Below are positions 29,727-39,258 of a stretch of DNA of 44,780 nucleotides, piece by piece; the stretch's first letter is position 1, and each line of letters opens with the position of its first letter. The notes beneath the pieces are model-generated. The model did not search any database. It was not told the DNA's origin and worked only from the letters and a program-made list of their open reading frames with translations. The DNA lies in NCBI GenBank assembly GCA_029880755.1, contig JAOUNW010000003.1, positions 1 through 44,780 on the forward strand. The letters run 5' to 3'. Origin of the DNA: Gammaproteobacteria bacterium (GTDB lineage Bacteria > Pseudomonadota > Gammaproteobacteria > Acidiferrobacterales > SZUA-150). A program made the position numbers and the translations under genes.

Positions 29727-31076
29727 TTACCGTATTAACGAATAAGTCATCCCTAAGACAGCGCAGGCGGCAATCACGGTAACGATACCCAGCTTAAACC
29801 GGAACAAGGCGATAAATGCGGCAATGCCGATTAACGCCGGGAACCATTCGAAACTTCCCTGAAATCCCTCAGGCCAGAGTACATGATAGGCAAAAAATAC
29901 GGCCAGATTTAGTACAACACCGACAACAGCGGCTGTAATACCTGTCAGCGGTGCCGTAAACCTGAGCTCGTGTCGGGTTGCCTCAACAAGAGGACCTCCC
30001 ACAAGAATAAACAGAAATGAAGGTAAAAAAGTAAACAAGGTCGCCACGCTGGCGCCCGCGACGCCCGCCATGGGCAGCAACTCCGGCCCAAATAACTCCT
30101 TGGTCCAGCCGCCCACAAAACCTACAAACGCCACCACCATGATTAATGGTCCTGGCGTGGTTTCGCCCAGGGCCAGACCGTCGATCATTTGAACCCCCGT
30201 TAGCCAGCCATGGTGTTCCACACCGCCCTGATATACATAGGGCAATACCGCATACGCGCCACCGAAGGTCACAAGCGCAGCCTTGGTAAAAAACCAACTC
30301 ATTTGGGTTAAGACGCCATCCCATCCGTATCGTGCCGACAATAGCGCCATGACCCCGCCCCACATCAGTACGCCAACCAAGGCGATGACCAGCAACCGGC
30401 TCCACTTGAATAGCGCATGATTGGGTACAGGGGAATGATCATCAATTAACGCCGGTCCGTAGGATTTGCCGGGGCCGGCATGATGACCGCCGGCCTTGAA
30501 TTTCTCCGGCATCCATCGGGAACCCACGTAGCCCACCACCCCTGCCGCCAAAACGATATAAGGAAAAGGAACCCCACCGGCGAAAATTGCCACAAAGGCC
30601 AGCAACGCCATGCCCCGGAGAACATTGTTCTTGAGTGCACGCGAACCGATACGATAGGCGGCAAATACAACGATAGCGGTCACTGCCGGCTTGATACCAT
30701 ATAGAATACCGGCGACCAACGAGGCATTACCGTAAACAAGGTAAACCCACGTTAACGTTATTAAGATAACCAGGGAAGGCAGAACAAATAACACACCAGC
30801 CACAATGCCGCCGGGCACGCCATGCATTAACCAGCCGATATAAGTCGCCAGCTGCTGCGCCTCCGGTCCAGGTAATACCATGGTGTAATTCAGAGCATGC
30901 AGAAACCGATGTTCCGAAATCCAGCGCCGCCGTTCCACCAATTCCTGGTGCATCATGCTGATCTGACCGGCGGGTCCACCGAAACTAATAAAACCCAATT
31001 TGAGCCAATACGCTAATGCCTGCCAGAACGTTACTGACTCTGGTGGCTGCGTCACGTCTTCGGCTACAACTGACAT
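29727..31076 (-). CDS. chrA: Chromate efflux transporter (ChrA, CHR family)
   Basis: 449 aa; 'FWQALAYWLKLGFISFGGPAGQISMMHQELVERRRWISEHRFLHALNYTMVLPGPEAQQLATYIGWLMHG' and duplicated 'FTKAALVTFGGAYAVLPYV'. Confidence 0.96.
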   Translation of the reverse strand: MSVVAEDVTQPPESVTFWQALAYWLKLGFISFGGPAGQISMMHQELVERRRWISEHRFLHALNYTMVLPGPEAQQLATYIGWLMHGVPGGIVAGVLFVLPSLVILITLTWVYLVYGNASLVAGILYGIKPAVTAIVVFAAYRIGSRALKNNVLRGMALLAFVAIFAGGVPFPYIVLAAGVVGYVGSRWMPEKFKAGGHHAGPGKSYGPALIDDHSPVPNHALFKWSRLLVIALVGVLMWGGVMALLSARYGWDGVLTQMSWFFTKAALVTFGGAYAVLPYVYQGGVEHHGWLTGVQMIDGLALGETTPGPLIMVVAFVGFVGGWTKELFGPELLPMAGVAGASVATLFTFLPSFLFILVGGPLVEATRHELRFTAPLTGITAAVVGVVLNLAVFFAYHVLWPEGFQGSFEWFPALIGIAAFIALFRFKLGIVTVIAACAVLGMTYSLIR

Positions 31077-31549
31077 AATAGGTAACCCTCCATGAAATAT
31101 TTCAGGCTAACGCTGAAGGCGCTAGTGTGACACGCCAATGCAAACCACGAAAACAACTTTCGGCAACGACTAACACAACAATAGATACACTTTTAGCGCG
31201 CCTACATTCACGAAACGCCTGCATAAAAATCGAAGAACCGGTTTTCTGTAACCAGTCACCCAAAACAGCAGCAACGCCTGCATTGTTATTAATTTATAAA
31301 GGAAATCATTACTGGTTTATTAGTACATTAGCGAATAACGATATACTAACTTTTTTTCCATAGACTAAGTTGTGTAAAAGCACCAGCTAGCTAAACGAAC
31401 CTATTTATTAATTAATTGTTTACTAATAGGAATAAAGTGCGAAAATAGGTTGTCTTTAGTAGGAGTATCGCTTGATATTTATGGAGTCAAAATAACAATA
31501 TTGAACACTATCATTAAAATAACCACACAACCCTAAGGAGACGACAACC

Positions 31550-33130
31550 ATGGTGTATACCAAAAAATCCCCTGCGTTGTTCATTATAGGGCTCATTATG
31601 CTGGCAATCTGGTACATGGCGGATAGCGGTATGATGGCAGGCTATATTGAACATCTCGCGAACGGAAAAAAATACAAGTATGGTTCTGAACTAACTTCCA
31701 TCCCAATGTACTTCGGTATTGTTGCGGCTGCCATTGGCGCCTGGCAGTGGTTCGGTTCCCATAAGGAAGGCCATTGGGACTACTACTCTTCAACCATCGC
31801 CGGCGGCATGTTCATTCTGCTAATCGCCATGTTGGTTCGCTGGTTTGTAGCACCTGAAATCGAAGTGGTGAGCACAGCAATGGGCGAGGTAGGTCAAACA
31901 GGATCCCACATCCATAAGTTGCTCGGTCTCAACTATGTTGTCATTGGCATCGTCACCGGCATGGTCATTGTCAACGTCTTCAGCATACCCGAGTGGGCAC
32001 AGAACGGCGTACGCCTGTCTCGTCTGGGACTCAAAACCGGTGTAATTCTATTAGGCACATTGTATAGCGCGGCAGAATTAAAGAATCTGGGCGGCCTGTC
32101 CATTGTCATGATTGGTTTCTTTGTGTTGGGTTCCGTGGGTATGGTGCTGTGGATCGGTGGTAAACGCAAAATCCCTAACTCCATGGGCGGTGTATTGTCC
32201 GCCGGCATGGGCGTATGCGGCGTGTCAGCAACAGTGGCTGCGGCCCCCGTGGTTCAGGCCAAGTCCGTGGAAATCGCCTATACCATTGGCACCATCCTGA
32301 TCTGGGGCGTGGGCTGTATGTTTGTGTTCCCGATTATTGGTCAGTTGCTGGGAATGTCCTATGTGCAATTCGGCGCCTGGGCGGGAACCGGTATTCTGAA
32401 TTCGGCTCAGGTGGCAGGTGCCGCACTGGCCTTCCAGCCGGACGGCATTGAGACCCTAAAGGTAGCGGAAATCTTTAACATTACCCGCGTACTGGTGCTG
32501 CCCATTATCGTATTGTGGCTGGCTGTCTGGTATGTCAAACGTGAAGAGAGTGCAACGCAGGTCAACGTAGGTCAGGTCATTTTTGCCAAGTTCCCTGTGT
32601 TTGTTCTGGGCTTCATTTTGATGTTCGCTCTTTCCAGCACAGGCATCTTTGCCCCGGCAGAACACTACAAGGGCAAATATTTCGGGAATACAGCGGAGTC
32701 AGGCTTTAAAGACGATAAGCTTCTCAAAGATGCAGATGTCGCCACACTGCGTTCTGAATTTGGCAAGATTGAGCGTACCGACCGCAAGGACGCGCTACAA
32801 CGACTGGTTGAGAATAGAAAAATTATGTCTCCGGATGACGATGACGTCCTGCGCGGCCTGGTAAATTCCAAGGCTCTATCAAAGGATGCCAACAAAATCC
32901 TGAAAGGCGCCCATAAAGCTGTGCGACATACCGCCAAAAAGATCAAGGCATTCCGTAACTGGATAACCTGGTTATTCGCTTTTGGTCTGGTGGGTCTTGG
33001 TATGCAGATTACCATCGGCTCCATGAAACAGGCGGGCGGCCAACCAGCCGTAATCGGCGGCATTGTCGGTTTTGTCAAAGCGGCGTTATCACTGGTCGTA
33101 GTGATGATGCTTATCAGCGAAAAAATTTAA
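31550..33130 (+). CDS. YeiH-family (putative sulfate exporter, PF03601-like) membrane protein with N-terminal extension and internal hydrophilic insertion
   Basis: 526 aa; 'LGLKTGVILLGTLYSAAELKNLGG', 'GGVLSAGMGVCGVSATVAAAPVVQAKSVEIAYTIGTILIWG', 'GAWAGTGILNSAQVAGAALAF' characteristic of YeiH. Confidence 0.85.
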   Translation: MVYTKKSPALFIIGLIMLAIWYMADSGMMAGYIEHLANGKKYKYGSELTSIPMYFGIVAAAIGAWQWFGSHKEGHWDYYSSTIAGGMFILLIAMLVRWFVAPEIEVVSTAMGEVGQTGSHIHKLLGLNYVVIGIVTGMVIVNVFSIPEWAQNGVRLSRLGLKTGVILLGTLYSAAELKNLGGLSIVMIGFFVLGSVGMVLWIGGKRKIPNSMGGVLSAGMGVCGVSATVAAAPVVQAKSVEIAYTIGTILIWGVGCMFVFPIIGQLLGMSYVQFGAWAGTGILNSAQVAGAALAFQPDGIETLKVAEIFNITRVLVLPIIVLWLAVWYVKREESATQVNVGQVIFAKFPVFVLGFILMFALSSTGIFAPAEHYKGKYFGNTAESGFKDDKLLKDADVATLRSEFGKIERTDRKDALQRLVENRKIMSPDDDDVLRGLVNSKALSKDANKILKGAHKAVRHTAKKIKAFRNWITWLFAFGLVGLGMQITIGSMKQAGGQPAVIGGIVGFVKAALSLVVVMMLISEKI

Positions 33131-33145
33131 CGTGAGGACCTGAAG

Positions 33146-33268
33146 ATGAGCGAAAATAAATTTGATCGTGGTTCGGCGCTGTCAATTTTCGGCAGTGATC
33201 GCAAAGAAGACTTCATGGCACTGGTATTCGCATTAGTGATTGCCTTTGCTGTGTTCCTTACCTACTAA
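33146..33268 (+). CDS. Putative 40-aa single-TM microprotein downstream of the YeiH-like gene
   Basis: ATG 33146, stop TAA 33266-33268; MSENKFDRGSALSIFGSDRKEDFMALVFALVIAFAVFLTY; upstream 'gagg'; followed by a strong terminator. Not in the ORF track. Confidence 0.65.
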   Translation: MSENKFDRGSALSIFGSDRKEDFMALVFALVIAFAVFLTY

Positions 33269-33286
33269 AATTTATCAGCAAGACAA

Positions 33287-33322
33287 GACCGGTGTCCGCG
33301 TTTCGCGGGCACCGGTCTTTTT
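33287..33322 (+). terminator. Rho-independent terminator
   Basis: GACCGGTGTCCGCG ttt CGCGGGCACCGGTC TTTTT; 14-bp stem (one G-T pair), 3-nt loop, T-run. Confidence 0.9.
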
Positions 33323-33341
33323 CTGATTAAACGAATAAGCA

Positions 33342-33809
33342 ATGACAACAGTTAACCGTATACTACTGGCAAGCCACGGCACCGAGGGAGCGTTAGCGGC
33401 GGAACAGACCGCCATTAACCTGTGCAACAAAGGCGCGCATATCCATCACCTGATTGTTGTGCCTACCTTCTGGCAGGGTATGACCGGCGATGACTGGCTT
33501 AACAATGGTTCAACGCGTGATACCTTCCGTCGTTATCTGGAGACCGAGCTTGGCAAAGAGGCCGATGAACATTTTGAGCGCGTGAGTCAGGCAGCAACAG
33601 AACACGAATTAACTTATACCAAGGCATTGGTCGTGGGTGAACCGGACGAATGCCTGCTTGCGGCAAGCAAGGAACAAAACTTTGATCTGGTGGTCATGGG
33701 ATCCCCCCGGCCCAAAGGTAAACCCGGGCTGCGCTCGCGCATGATTACAGACCCTCTGACAAAAGGCCTTAAGACGCCCTTATTGGTAGTCCCCTATCCC
33801 GATGAGTGA
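33342..33809 (+). CDS. Universal stress protein, UspA family
   Basis: 155 aa; 'NRILLASHGTEGALAAEQTAINLC', 'FDLVVMGSPRPKGKPGLRSRMITDPLTKGLKTPLLVVP'. Confidence 0.85.
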   Translation: MTTVNRILLASHGTEGALAAEQTAINLCNKGAHIHHLIVVPTFWQGMTGDDWLNNGSTRDTFRRYLETELGKEADEHFERVSQAATEHELTYTKALVVGEPDECLLAASKEQNFDLVVMGSPRPKGKPGLRSRMITDPLTKGLKTPLLVVPYPDE

Positions 33810-34410
33810 TTCACACGGGGAACACAGCCAGGACATTGCCTGGGCCTCACTAACTACCCCATTATCAACCGAAGACCTGAACCAGTTCTGTCAGGATATC
33901 GAACGCCTGTTTCGCATTAATCCGTACCTGGAATTTAACCAGTGGCAGGCTGTTTCGGACAGACGTTATCGCTTCAGTGGCCGTAATCTCAGCCAGGAGC
34001 AACCGTTTGAATTTGATTACGAACTGACGGTGCATCCCTCCGACAAGGGTTTGCGCATCGACTACAACTCGGGTATCAAGTCGAACACGGAAATCAAAAT
34101 AGAGCCGGAAGGGCAAGGATCAAAACTTACCATCACTGACCGTTACGAGCGTCTTCCGGAAAACGAAAGGGAAGCTTATTTACATGAAGTGGACAAAAGC
34201 CTGGTCGCCTGGGCCAACTATATGCGGACATACCTGACAAGTTGGCGGCGCTGGTCCTGGTTCGGGCCGTGGCGCTGGTACATGCGCAGAATCTGGCAAC
34301 CCATGAAACCCACAGCGCGGCGTATTACCTATGTCCTGTTGTGGATTACCGTGTTCGAGATCGCACTAATCGCACTGGGTGTGGCGATATATTTTATAGA
34401 GTACCGCTGA
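33802..34410 (+). CDS. SRPBCC-like soluble domain with C-terminal TM helix, uncharacterised
   Basis: 202 aa; overlaps the UspA gene by 8 nt; beta-rich N-terminal region and C-terminal 'ITYVLLWITVFEIALIALGVAIYFIEYR'. Confidence 0.7.
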   Translation: MSDSHGEHSQDIAWASLTTPLSTEDLNQFCQDIERLFRINPYLEFNQWQAVSDRRYRFSGRNLSQEQPFEFDYELTVHPSDKGLRIDYNSGIKSNTEIKIEPEGQGSKLTITDRYERLPENEREAYLHEVDKSLVAWANYMRTYLTSWRRWSWFGPWRWYMRRIWQPMKPTARRITYVLLWITVFEIALIALGVAIYFIEYR

Positions 34411-34442
34411 TCCGATTATTCCTGGGTAGAGTCTCTCGGCAC

Positions 34443-35651
34443 CTAGACATACTGGGCTGCTGCATAAGCAGACGACCAGGCCCACTGAAAATTAAAGCCG
34501 CCCAGATGCCCGGTCACATCCACCACTTCGCCGATAAAATAGAGGCCCGGCTGCACTGTACTCTCCATGGTCTTGGAGGATAGCTGCCGGGTATCAATAC
34601 CGCCCAGTGTCACTTCCGCCGTCCGGTAGCCTTCTGTGCCCGATGGTTTGAGTTGCCAAGCCTGCAAACCACTGGACAATGTTTTTAATGTCTCATCTGG
34701 GATTTCCGCTAACGGTATTTCGGCCCACGCTTGCCAGAACAGTGTTTGTAATTCAGCGACCAGATTCTTCGACAGGCATTGCGCCAACAAGCTTCGTAAC
34801 AGGCTTTTTGGATGGGTGCGTTTTTGTGTAAGAAGCCATTTCTCCAGGGACTCGCCGGGAAACAAATCAAGCGCGATACTCTCCCCTGATTGCCAGTAAC
34901 TGGAAAGCTGCAGTGCCGCCGGGCCACTCATCCCGCGATGGGTAAACAGAATGCTTTCCGTAAAACACGTTCCCGGTGCACAAAGCTGCGCTTGCTCCAC
35001 CGATACGCCGGACAACCGATCACAGGTTTCCTTAAACCGGCCGCTAAAGGTAAACGGCACCAGTCCGGCCCGAACAGCCAACACCGCCAGACCAAACTGG
35101 CGGGCGACATCATAACCGTAACCGCTGCCGCCCAGCGTTGGAATGGATAGCCCTCCAGTTGCGATGACCAACGACCGCGCCGTCAGCAGGCCACGGTCTG
35201 TGTGCAACCGAAACCGGGCGCTACTGCCTTCTCCCTGATCGATGGTTTCAATCTTCCCGGTTTCGCACCGGGTATAAATCCTGACGCCCGCACGTTCACA
35301 CTCGTTCAACAGCATTGCCAAAATATCTTTGGCGGAGTCATCACAAAACAACTGTCCAGATTTTTTCTCGTGATACCGGATGCCGTGCTGTTCCACCAGG
35401 GCGATAAAATCCGTGGGCGTGTAGCGCTTTAATGCTGACTTGCAAAAATGCGGGTTGGCGGAAATATAATTGTCGGCGCTAATATCGAGATTGGTAAAAT
35501 TACAGCGCCCGCCACCGGACATGAGGATTTTCTTTCCCGGTTTATTGCTGCGCTCCAGAACCAGCACCTTGCGCCCGCGCTGACCGGCGTGGAACGCGCA
35601 GAATAGCCCGGCCGCACCGGCACCCAAAACAATGACATCAAATTCACTCAA
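34443..35651 (-). CDS. NAD(P)/FAD-dependent oxidoreductase, HI0933/YhiN (BaiN/RdsA) family
   Basis: 402 aa; 'DVIVLGAGAAGLFCAFHAGQRGRKVLVLERSNKPGKKILMSGGGRCNFTNLDI', 'VTLGGIDTRQLSSKTMESTVQPGLYFIGEVVDVTGHLGGFNFQWAWSSAYAAA'. Confidence 0.95.
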   Translation of the reverse strand: MSEFDVIVLGAGAAGLFCAFHAGQRGRKVLVLERSNKPGKKILMSGGGRCNFTNLDISADNYISANPHFCKSALKRYTPTDFIALVEQHGIRYHEKKSGQLFCDDSAKDILAMLLNECERAGVRIYTRCETGKIETIDQGEGSSARFRLHTDRGLLTARSLVIATGGLSIPTLGGSGYGYDVARQFGLAVLAVRAGLVPFTFSGRFKETCDRLSGVSVEQAQLCAPGTCFTESILFTHRGMSGPAALQLSSYWQSGESIALDLFPGESLEKWLLTQKRTHPKSLLRSLLAQCLSKNLVAELQTLFWQAWAEIPLAEIPDETLKTLSSGLQAWQLKPSGTEGYRTAEVTLGGIDTRQLSSKTMESTVQPGLYFIGEVVDVTGHLGGFNFQWAWSSAYAAAQYV

Positions 35652-37267
35652 TCTGCTGTGCTCGTAGTGCTGGCAATCATGTCCAGGGCCAGGGCCTCCG
35701 CAACTTTAATGCCGTCTACTGCCGCCGACAGAATCCCGCCGGCATAACCGGCGCCCTCGCCCGCCGGATAAAGTCCCTGCGTATTCACGCTCTGATAATC
35801 ATCCTTGCGTTTAACACGCACCGGCGATGATGTGCGGGTCTCGACACCGGTGAGTACAGCATCACTCATGGCGAAACCCTTTATCTGTTTATCAAAGGCA
35901 GGCAAGGCCTCGCGAATCGCATCAATAGCGTACTCCGGCAAACAAGTGCTCAAATCACCCAAATGCACCGCAGGCGTGTAGGATGGCTGCACTTGCCCAA
36001 ACCGGGTCGATGGCCGCTTTGCCAGAAAGTCGCCCACCAGTTGCCCCGGCGCATCATAATTACCGCCGCCCAACTCAAACGCACGTTCTTCCCAGTGTCG
36101 TTGAAACTCGATACCTGCCAACGGACCATCCGGATAATCCTCCGGTGTAATGCCGACAACGATAGCGCTATTGGCATTACGTTCATTGCGCGAATACTGG
36201 CTCATGCCATTGGTCACGACTCGCCCCGGTTCCGAAGCCGCCGCCACTACCGTACCCCCCGGACACATACAAAAACTGTAAACTGATCTGCCGTTTTTGC
36301 AGTGGTGCACCAGTTTGTAATCCGCCGCCCCCAATAACGGATGGCCCGCCTGGGGACCAAAACGGCAACGGTCAACTAATGACTGCGGATGTTCAATGCG
36401 CAAACCAATGGAAAACGGTTTGGCTTCCACATAAACGCCTTGGTCATACAGCATCTGGAACGTGTCGCGGGCACTGTGACCCACCGCCAATACCACGTGA
36501 CGAGTGTCAATCACCTCGCCATCCGCCAGTGTCACAGCACGCACCTCGCCCTGTTCTACATTGATTTGGTGCACCCGGCTCTGAAAACGGATTTCACCGC
36601 CCAGGGACTGAATAGTATTGCGCATATTCTCTACCATACCCACCAGCCGGAATGTGCCGATGTGAGGTTTGCTGACATAGAGAATCTCTTCCGGCGCCCC
36701 GGCTTTGACGAATTCGGTCAAGACCTTGCGGCCGCGATAATGAGGATCTTTTATCTGGCTGTGAAGTTTGCCGTCAGAAAAGGTGCCGGCACCCCCTTCA
36801 CCAAACTGGACATTGGACTCCGGATTCAGCACCCGTTTACGCCAGAGGCCGAAAGTGTCAACCGTGCGCTCACGCACCGCCTTGCCGCGCTCCAGAATGA
36901 TAGGGCGGAATCCCATTTGCGCCAGAACCAGACCGGCGAATAACCCGCATGGCCCCAGGCCGATCACTACCGGCCGTTCCGTCAGATTTGGCGGTGCCTG
37001 TGCGACAAAGTGATAAGTCATGTCCGGCGCCGATTTGACGCTGTTGTCTTTTTGAAAACGCCTGAGAACCTGATCGTCACAGGTAGTCTGTACATCCAGG
37101 CTATAAATGAATGTGATCGCGCCACGCTTACGGGCGTCATAGCCGCGCCGAACCACGGCATACCCAAGCAGCTGTTCAGCCGTTATGTTCAGCTTCCCGA
37201 GTATTGCCTCGCGCAGGGCTGACTCCGGGTGATCCAGAGGGAGTTTTATTTCGGTCAAGCGCAACAT
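35648..37267 (-). CDS. FAD-dependent dehydrogenase (NAD(P)/FAD oxidoreductase)
   Basis: 'RPVVIGLGPCGLFAGLVLAQMGFRPIILERGKAVRERTVDTFGLWRKRVLNPESNVQFGEGGAGTFSDGKL', 'YPAGEGAGYAGGILSAAVDGIKVAEAL'. ORF opens at 37396; likely start MLRLTEIKLPL at 37267. Confidence 0.93.
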   Translation of the reverse strand: MLRLTEIKLPLDHPESALREAILGKLNITAEQLLGYAVVRRGYDARKRGAITFIYSLDVQTTCDDQVLRRFQKDNSVKSAPDMTYHFVAQAPPNLTERPVVIGLGPCGLFAGLVLAQMGFRPIILERGKAVRERTVDTFGLWRKRVLNPESNVQFGEGGAGTFSDGKLHSQIKDPHYRGRKVLTEFVKAGAPEEILYVSKPHIGTFRLVGMVENMRNTIQSLGGEIRFQSRVHQINVEQGEVRAVTLADGEVIDTRHVVLAVGHSARDTFQMLYDQGVYVEAKPFSIGLRIEHPQSLVDRCRFGPQAGHPLLGAADYKLVHHCKNGRSVYSFCMCPGGTVVAAASEPGRVVTNGMSQYSRNERNANSAIVVGITPEDYPDGPLAGIEFQRHWEERAFELGGGNYDAPGQLVGDFLAKRPSTRFGQVQPSYTPAVHLGDLSTCLPEYAIDAIREALPAFDKQIKGFAMSDAVLTGVETRTSSPVRVKRKDDYQSVNTQGLYPAGEGAGYAGGILSAAVDGIKVAEALALDMIASTTSTAD

Positions 37268-37386
37268 CTTCGGATATCCGGCATGGTCAGTTTTTCTGGG
37301 CCACGGTCGTAAGACATTCATATAGGCAAGGCATGGGTTTTGGAGTATAAATCGCCACGATTTGGAATAGAAAGAGGAATATTTGC

Positions 37387-38043
37387 TTGAACGCACTCCC
37401 CAGGGCGCAAGGGCCCTACGACGGTGACATCTATACGCGCATTATTCAGTCCCTGCGCGATCAAGGCTATTGTGTCGTTTCAGACTTTCTACCCACCGAC
37501 CTGATCCAGTCACTGTTTATTGACATCAAAAAACTGGACAACAGCCATTTCAAAACGGCGGCCATCGGACGTCACGACAATGTCCTGGTTAACCGTTTTG
37601 TACGCGGCGATCGTATTTGCTGGGTAGATGAAGACAACACAAGCGTGAAAAGCTACCTCGACTGGATTGAGTCCTTGAGACTGAGAATAAACCGGGAGCT
37701 TTATCTCGGTCTGTTTGATTTTGAGTGTATGTATGCTCACTACCCTGAAGGCGCATTCTATAAAAAGCATTACGATGCCTTTCAGGGCGAGTCCAATCGC
37801 AAGCTCTCGGTCATTCTTTATCTTAACCCGGCCTGGCAACATCATGACGGCGGCGAGCTGGTTGTCTATGACAAACATGACAATATTATTGAGAAGGTGA
37901 CGCCGACCTTCGGGAAAATGGTTATCTTCTTGAGCGAAGAGTTTCCTCATGAAGTGTTGGCTACCCACAGGTCACGTTATAGCCTGACAGGCTGGTTTCG
38001 TATCAACAATACTTCAGGTATTACGCTGGACCCTCCCGCGTAG
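37387..38043 (+). CDS. 2OG-Fe(II) oxygenase (prolyl 4-hydroxylase-like)
   Basis: 218 aa; HxD...H motif in 'YPEGAFYKKHYDAFQGESNRKLSVILYLNPAWQHHDGGELVVYD...FLSEEFPHEVLATHRSRYSLTGWFR'. Confidence 0.93.
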   Translation: MNALPRAQGPYDGDIYTRIIQSLRDQGYCVVSDFLPTDLIQSLFIDIKKLDNSHFKTAAIGRHDNVLVNRFVRGDRICWVDEDNTSVKSYLDWIESLRLRINRELYLGLFDFECMYAHYPEGAFYKKHYDAFQGESNRKLSVILYLNPAWQHHDGGELVVYDKHDNIIEKVTPTFGKMVIFLSEEFPHEVLATHRSRYSLTGWFRINNTSGITLDPPA

Positions 38044-38081
38044 GTTTCGGATTCACCCAGGCAGCAATCACATTGTTTCAT

Positions 38082-38406
38082 CCGGCGGATTCGCTCGCGC
38101 TTAATCCGCCCTACGCAATCTACGTTATCCACGTCATTGTCTGCGTAGGGCGCAATGGCATTTTTATTGCGCCGCAGGGGTGTGAGATTAATATTGCATG
38201 ACGATACCCTACGGCAATTACATTCCTGAGAAAGCATTTGACGATTTTTCGTCCGGCGGATTCGCTCACGCTTAATCCGCCCTACGTTATCCACGTCATT
38301 GTCTGCGTAGGGCGCAATGGCTTTTTTATTGCGCCGCAGGGGTTTGAGATTAATATTGCATGACGATACCCTACGGCGGATTCGCTCACGCTTAATCCGC
38401 CCTACG
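38082..38406. repeat. Tandem REP-like palindromic intergenic repeats (two ~125-133 bp copies plus one partial)
   Basis: 'CCGGCGGATTCGCTC(A/G)CGCTTAATCCGCCCTACG...CTGCGTAGGGCGCAATGGC(A/T)TTTTTATTGCGCCGCAGGGGT(G/T)TGAGATTAATATTGCATGACGATACCCTACGG' at 38082-38214 and 38253-38376, and the first ~35 bp again at ~38374-38406. Confidence 0.92.
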
Positions 38407-38417
38407 CGATCTGCTGT

Positions 38418-38789
38418 TCAATAGAGTACAAACACCACTGCAATAATTACTAACAGCCAGATCAAAACAATCGCGACCGCGCCAGCGGTGCTTGGCGGTG
38501 CGCTATCCACTGATTTTTCTGCCTGCGCCTGACACTCCAGCCACACATCACGAGGCACTAAACGCAACGCCAGCCAAATTGCCAACGGCAATAACAATAA
38601 ATCATCCAGATAACCAATCACGGGAATAAAATCGGGAATGAGGTCTATGGGGCTCAAGGCATAAGCCAGTACCAGGACAATGATCCACTTCGCCGGCAGC
38701 GGCACGCGCGCATCCCGCGATGCCAGATAAAGCGCACCGATATGGCGCTTAAGGGACCTGGCCCATTGTTTTAATGATGACGATTTCAT
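38418..38789 (-). CDS. YkvA/DUF1232 family membrane protein
   Basis: '[55 protein letters not shown]' diagnostic of DUF1232; likely start MKSSSLKQW at 38789 (ORF opens at 38939). Confidence 0.92.
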   Translation of the reverse strand: MKSSSLKQWARSLKRHIGALYLASRDARVPLPAKWIIVLVLAYALSPIDLIPDFIPVIGYLDDLLLLPLAIWLALRLVPRDVWLECQAQAEKSVDSAPPSTAGAVAIVLIWLLVIIAVVFVLY

Positions 38790-39258
38790 AGCCAATTTAT
38801 AGTTAATGTAGCGACACGAATATTCGACTGAACCAACTCTTTGGTGCCTGTCACGCACAGCAATATTAGTTATTGCTGATATTTCTATTCTCACCGCCTC
38901 CACAAATTTTGATTTCCTGACATTATCGACGCACGACAAAATCAGGCAATCCTTTGAACACTAAGCGATAAACCGATAATCAGTGTCATATTTGTTATGG
39001 CGCGCCCGCTACGGTACACTTGCCGTTCTAGATGGTATTTCAGCAGGCGAATCCGGCTCTCTGCCTGATTCAGACTTGCTCATCATTCAGGGATTGGCAC
39101 AGCCATCCTGCCATAGTTGTAGTCCGCGTACTACACGTCATTGCCTCCGGGCAGCTTGAACACAATCTGAAATGACTACGACGGCCCGTCGTTAACCGGC
39201 ACAAGGTGGATTCTGTTCACCCGTTATTTTTCATTACCAAACTAATGGGAGAGACATA

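Noticed and set aside
31127-31363. 78-aa + strand ORF upstream of the YeiH-like gene
   Set aside because: AT-rich intergenic region, no recognisable domain or clear RBS.
37977-38294. Minus-strand 105-aa ORF
   Set aside because: Composed of the intergenic REP-like repeats (repeated 'VGRIKRERIRR'); overlaps the oxygenase gene end.
38990-39172. Short + strand open frame upstream of the methyltransferase (…RYGTLAVLDGISAGESGSLPDSDLLIIQG…)
   Set aside because: No start codon with RBS and no recognised family; may be chance or a remnant.
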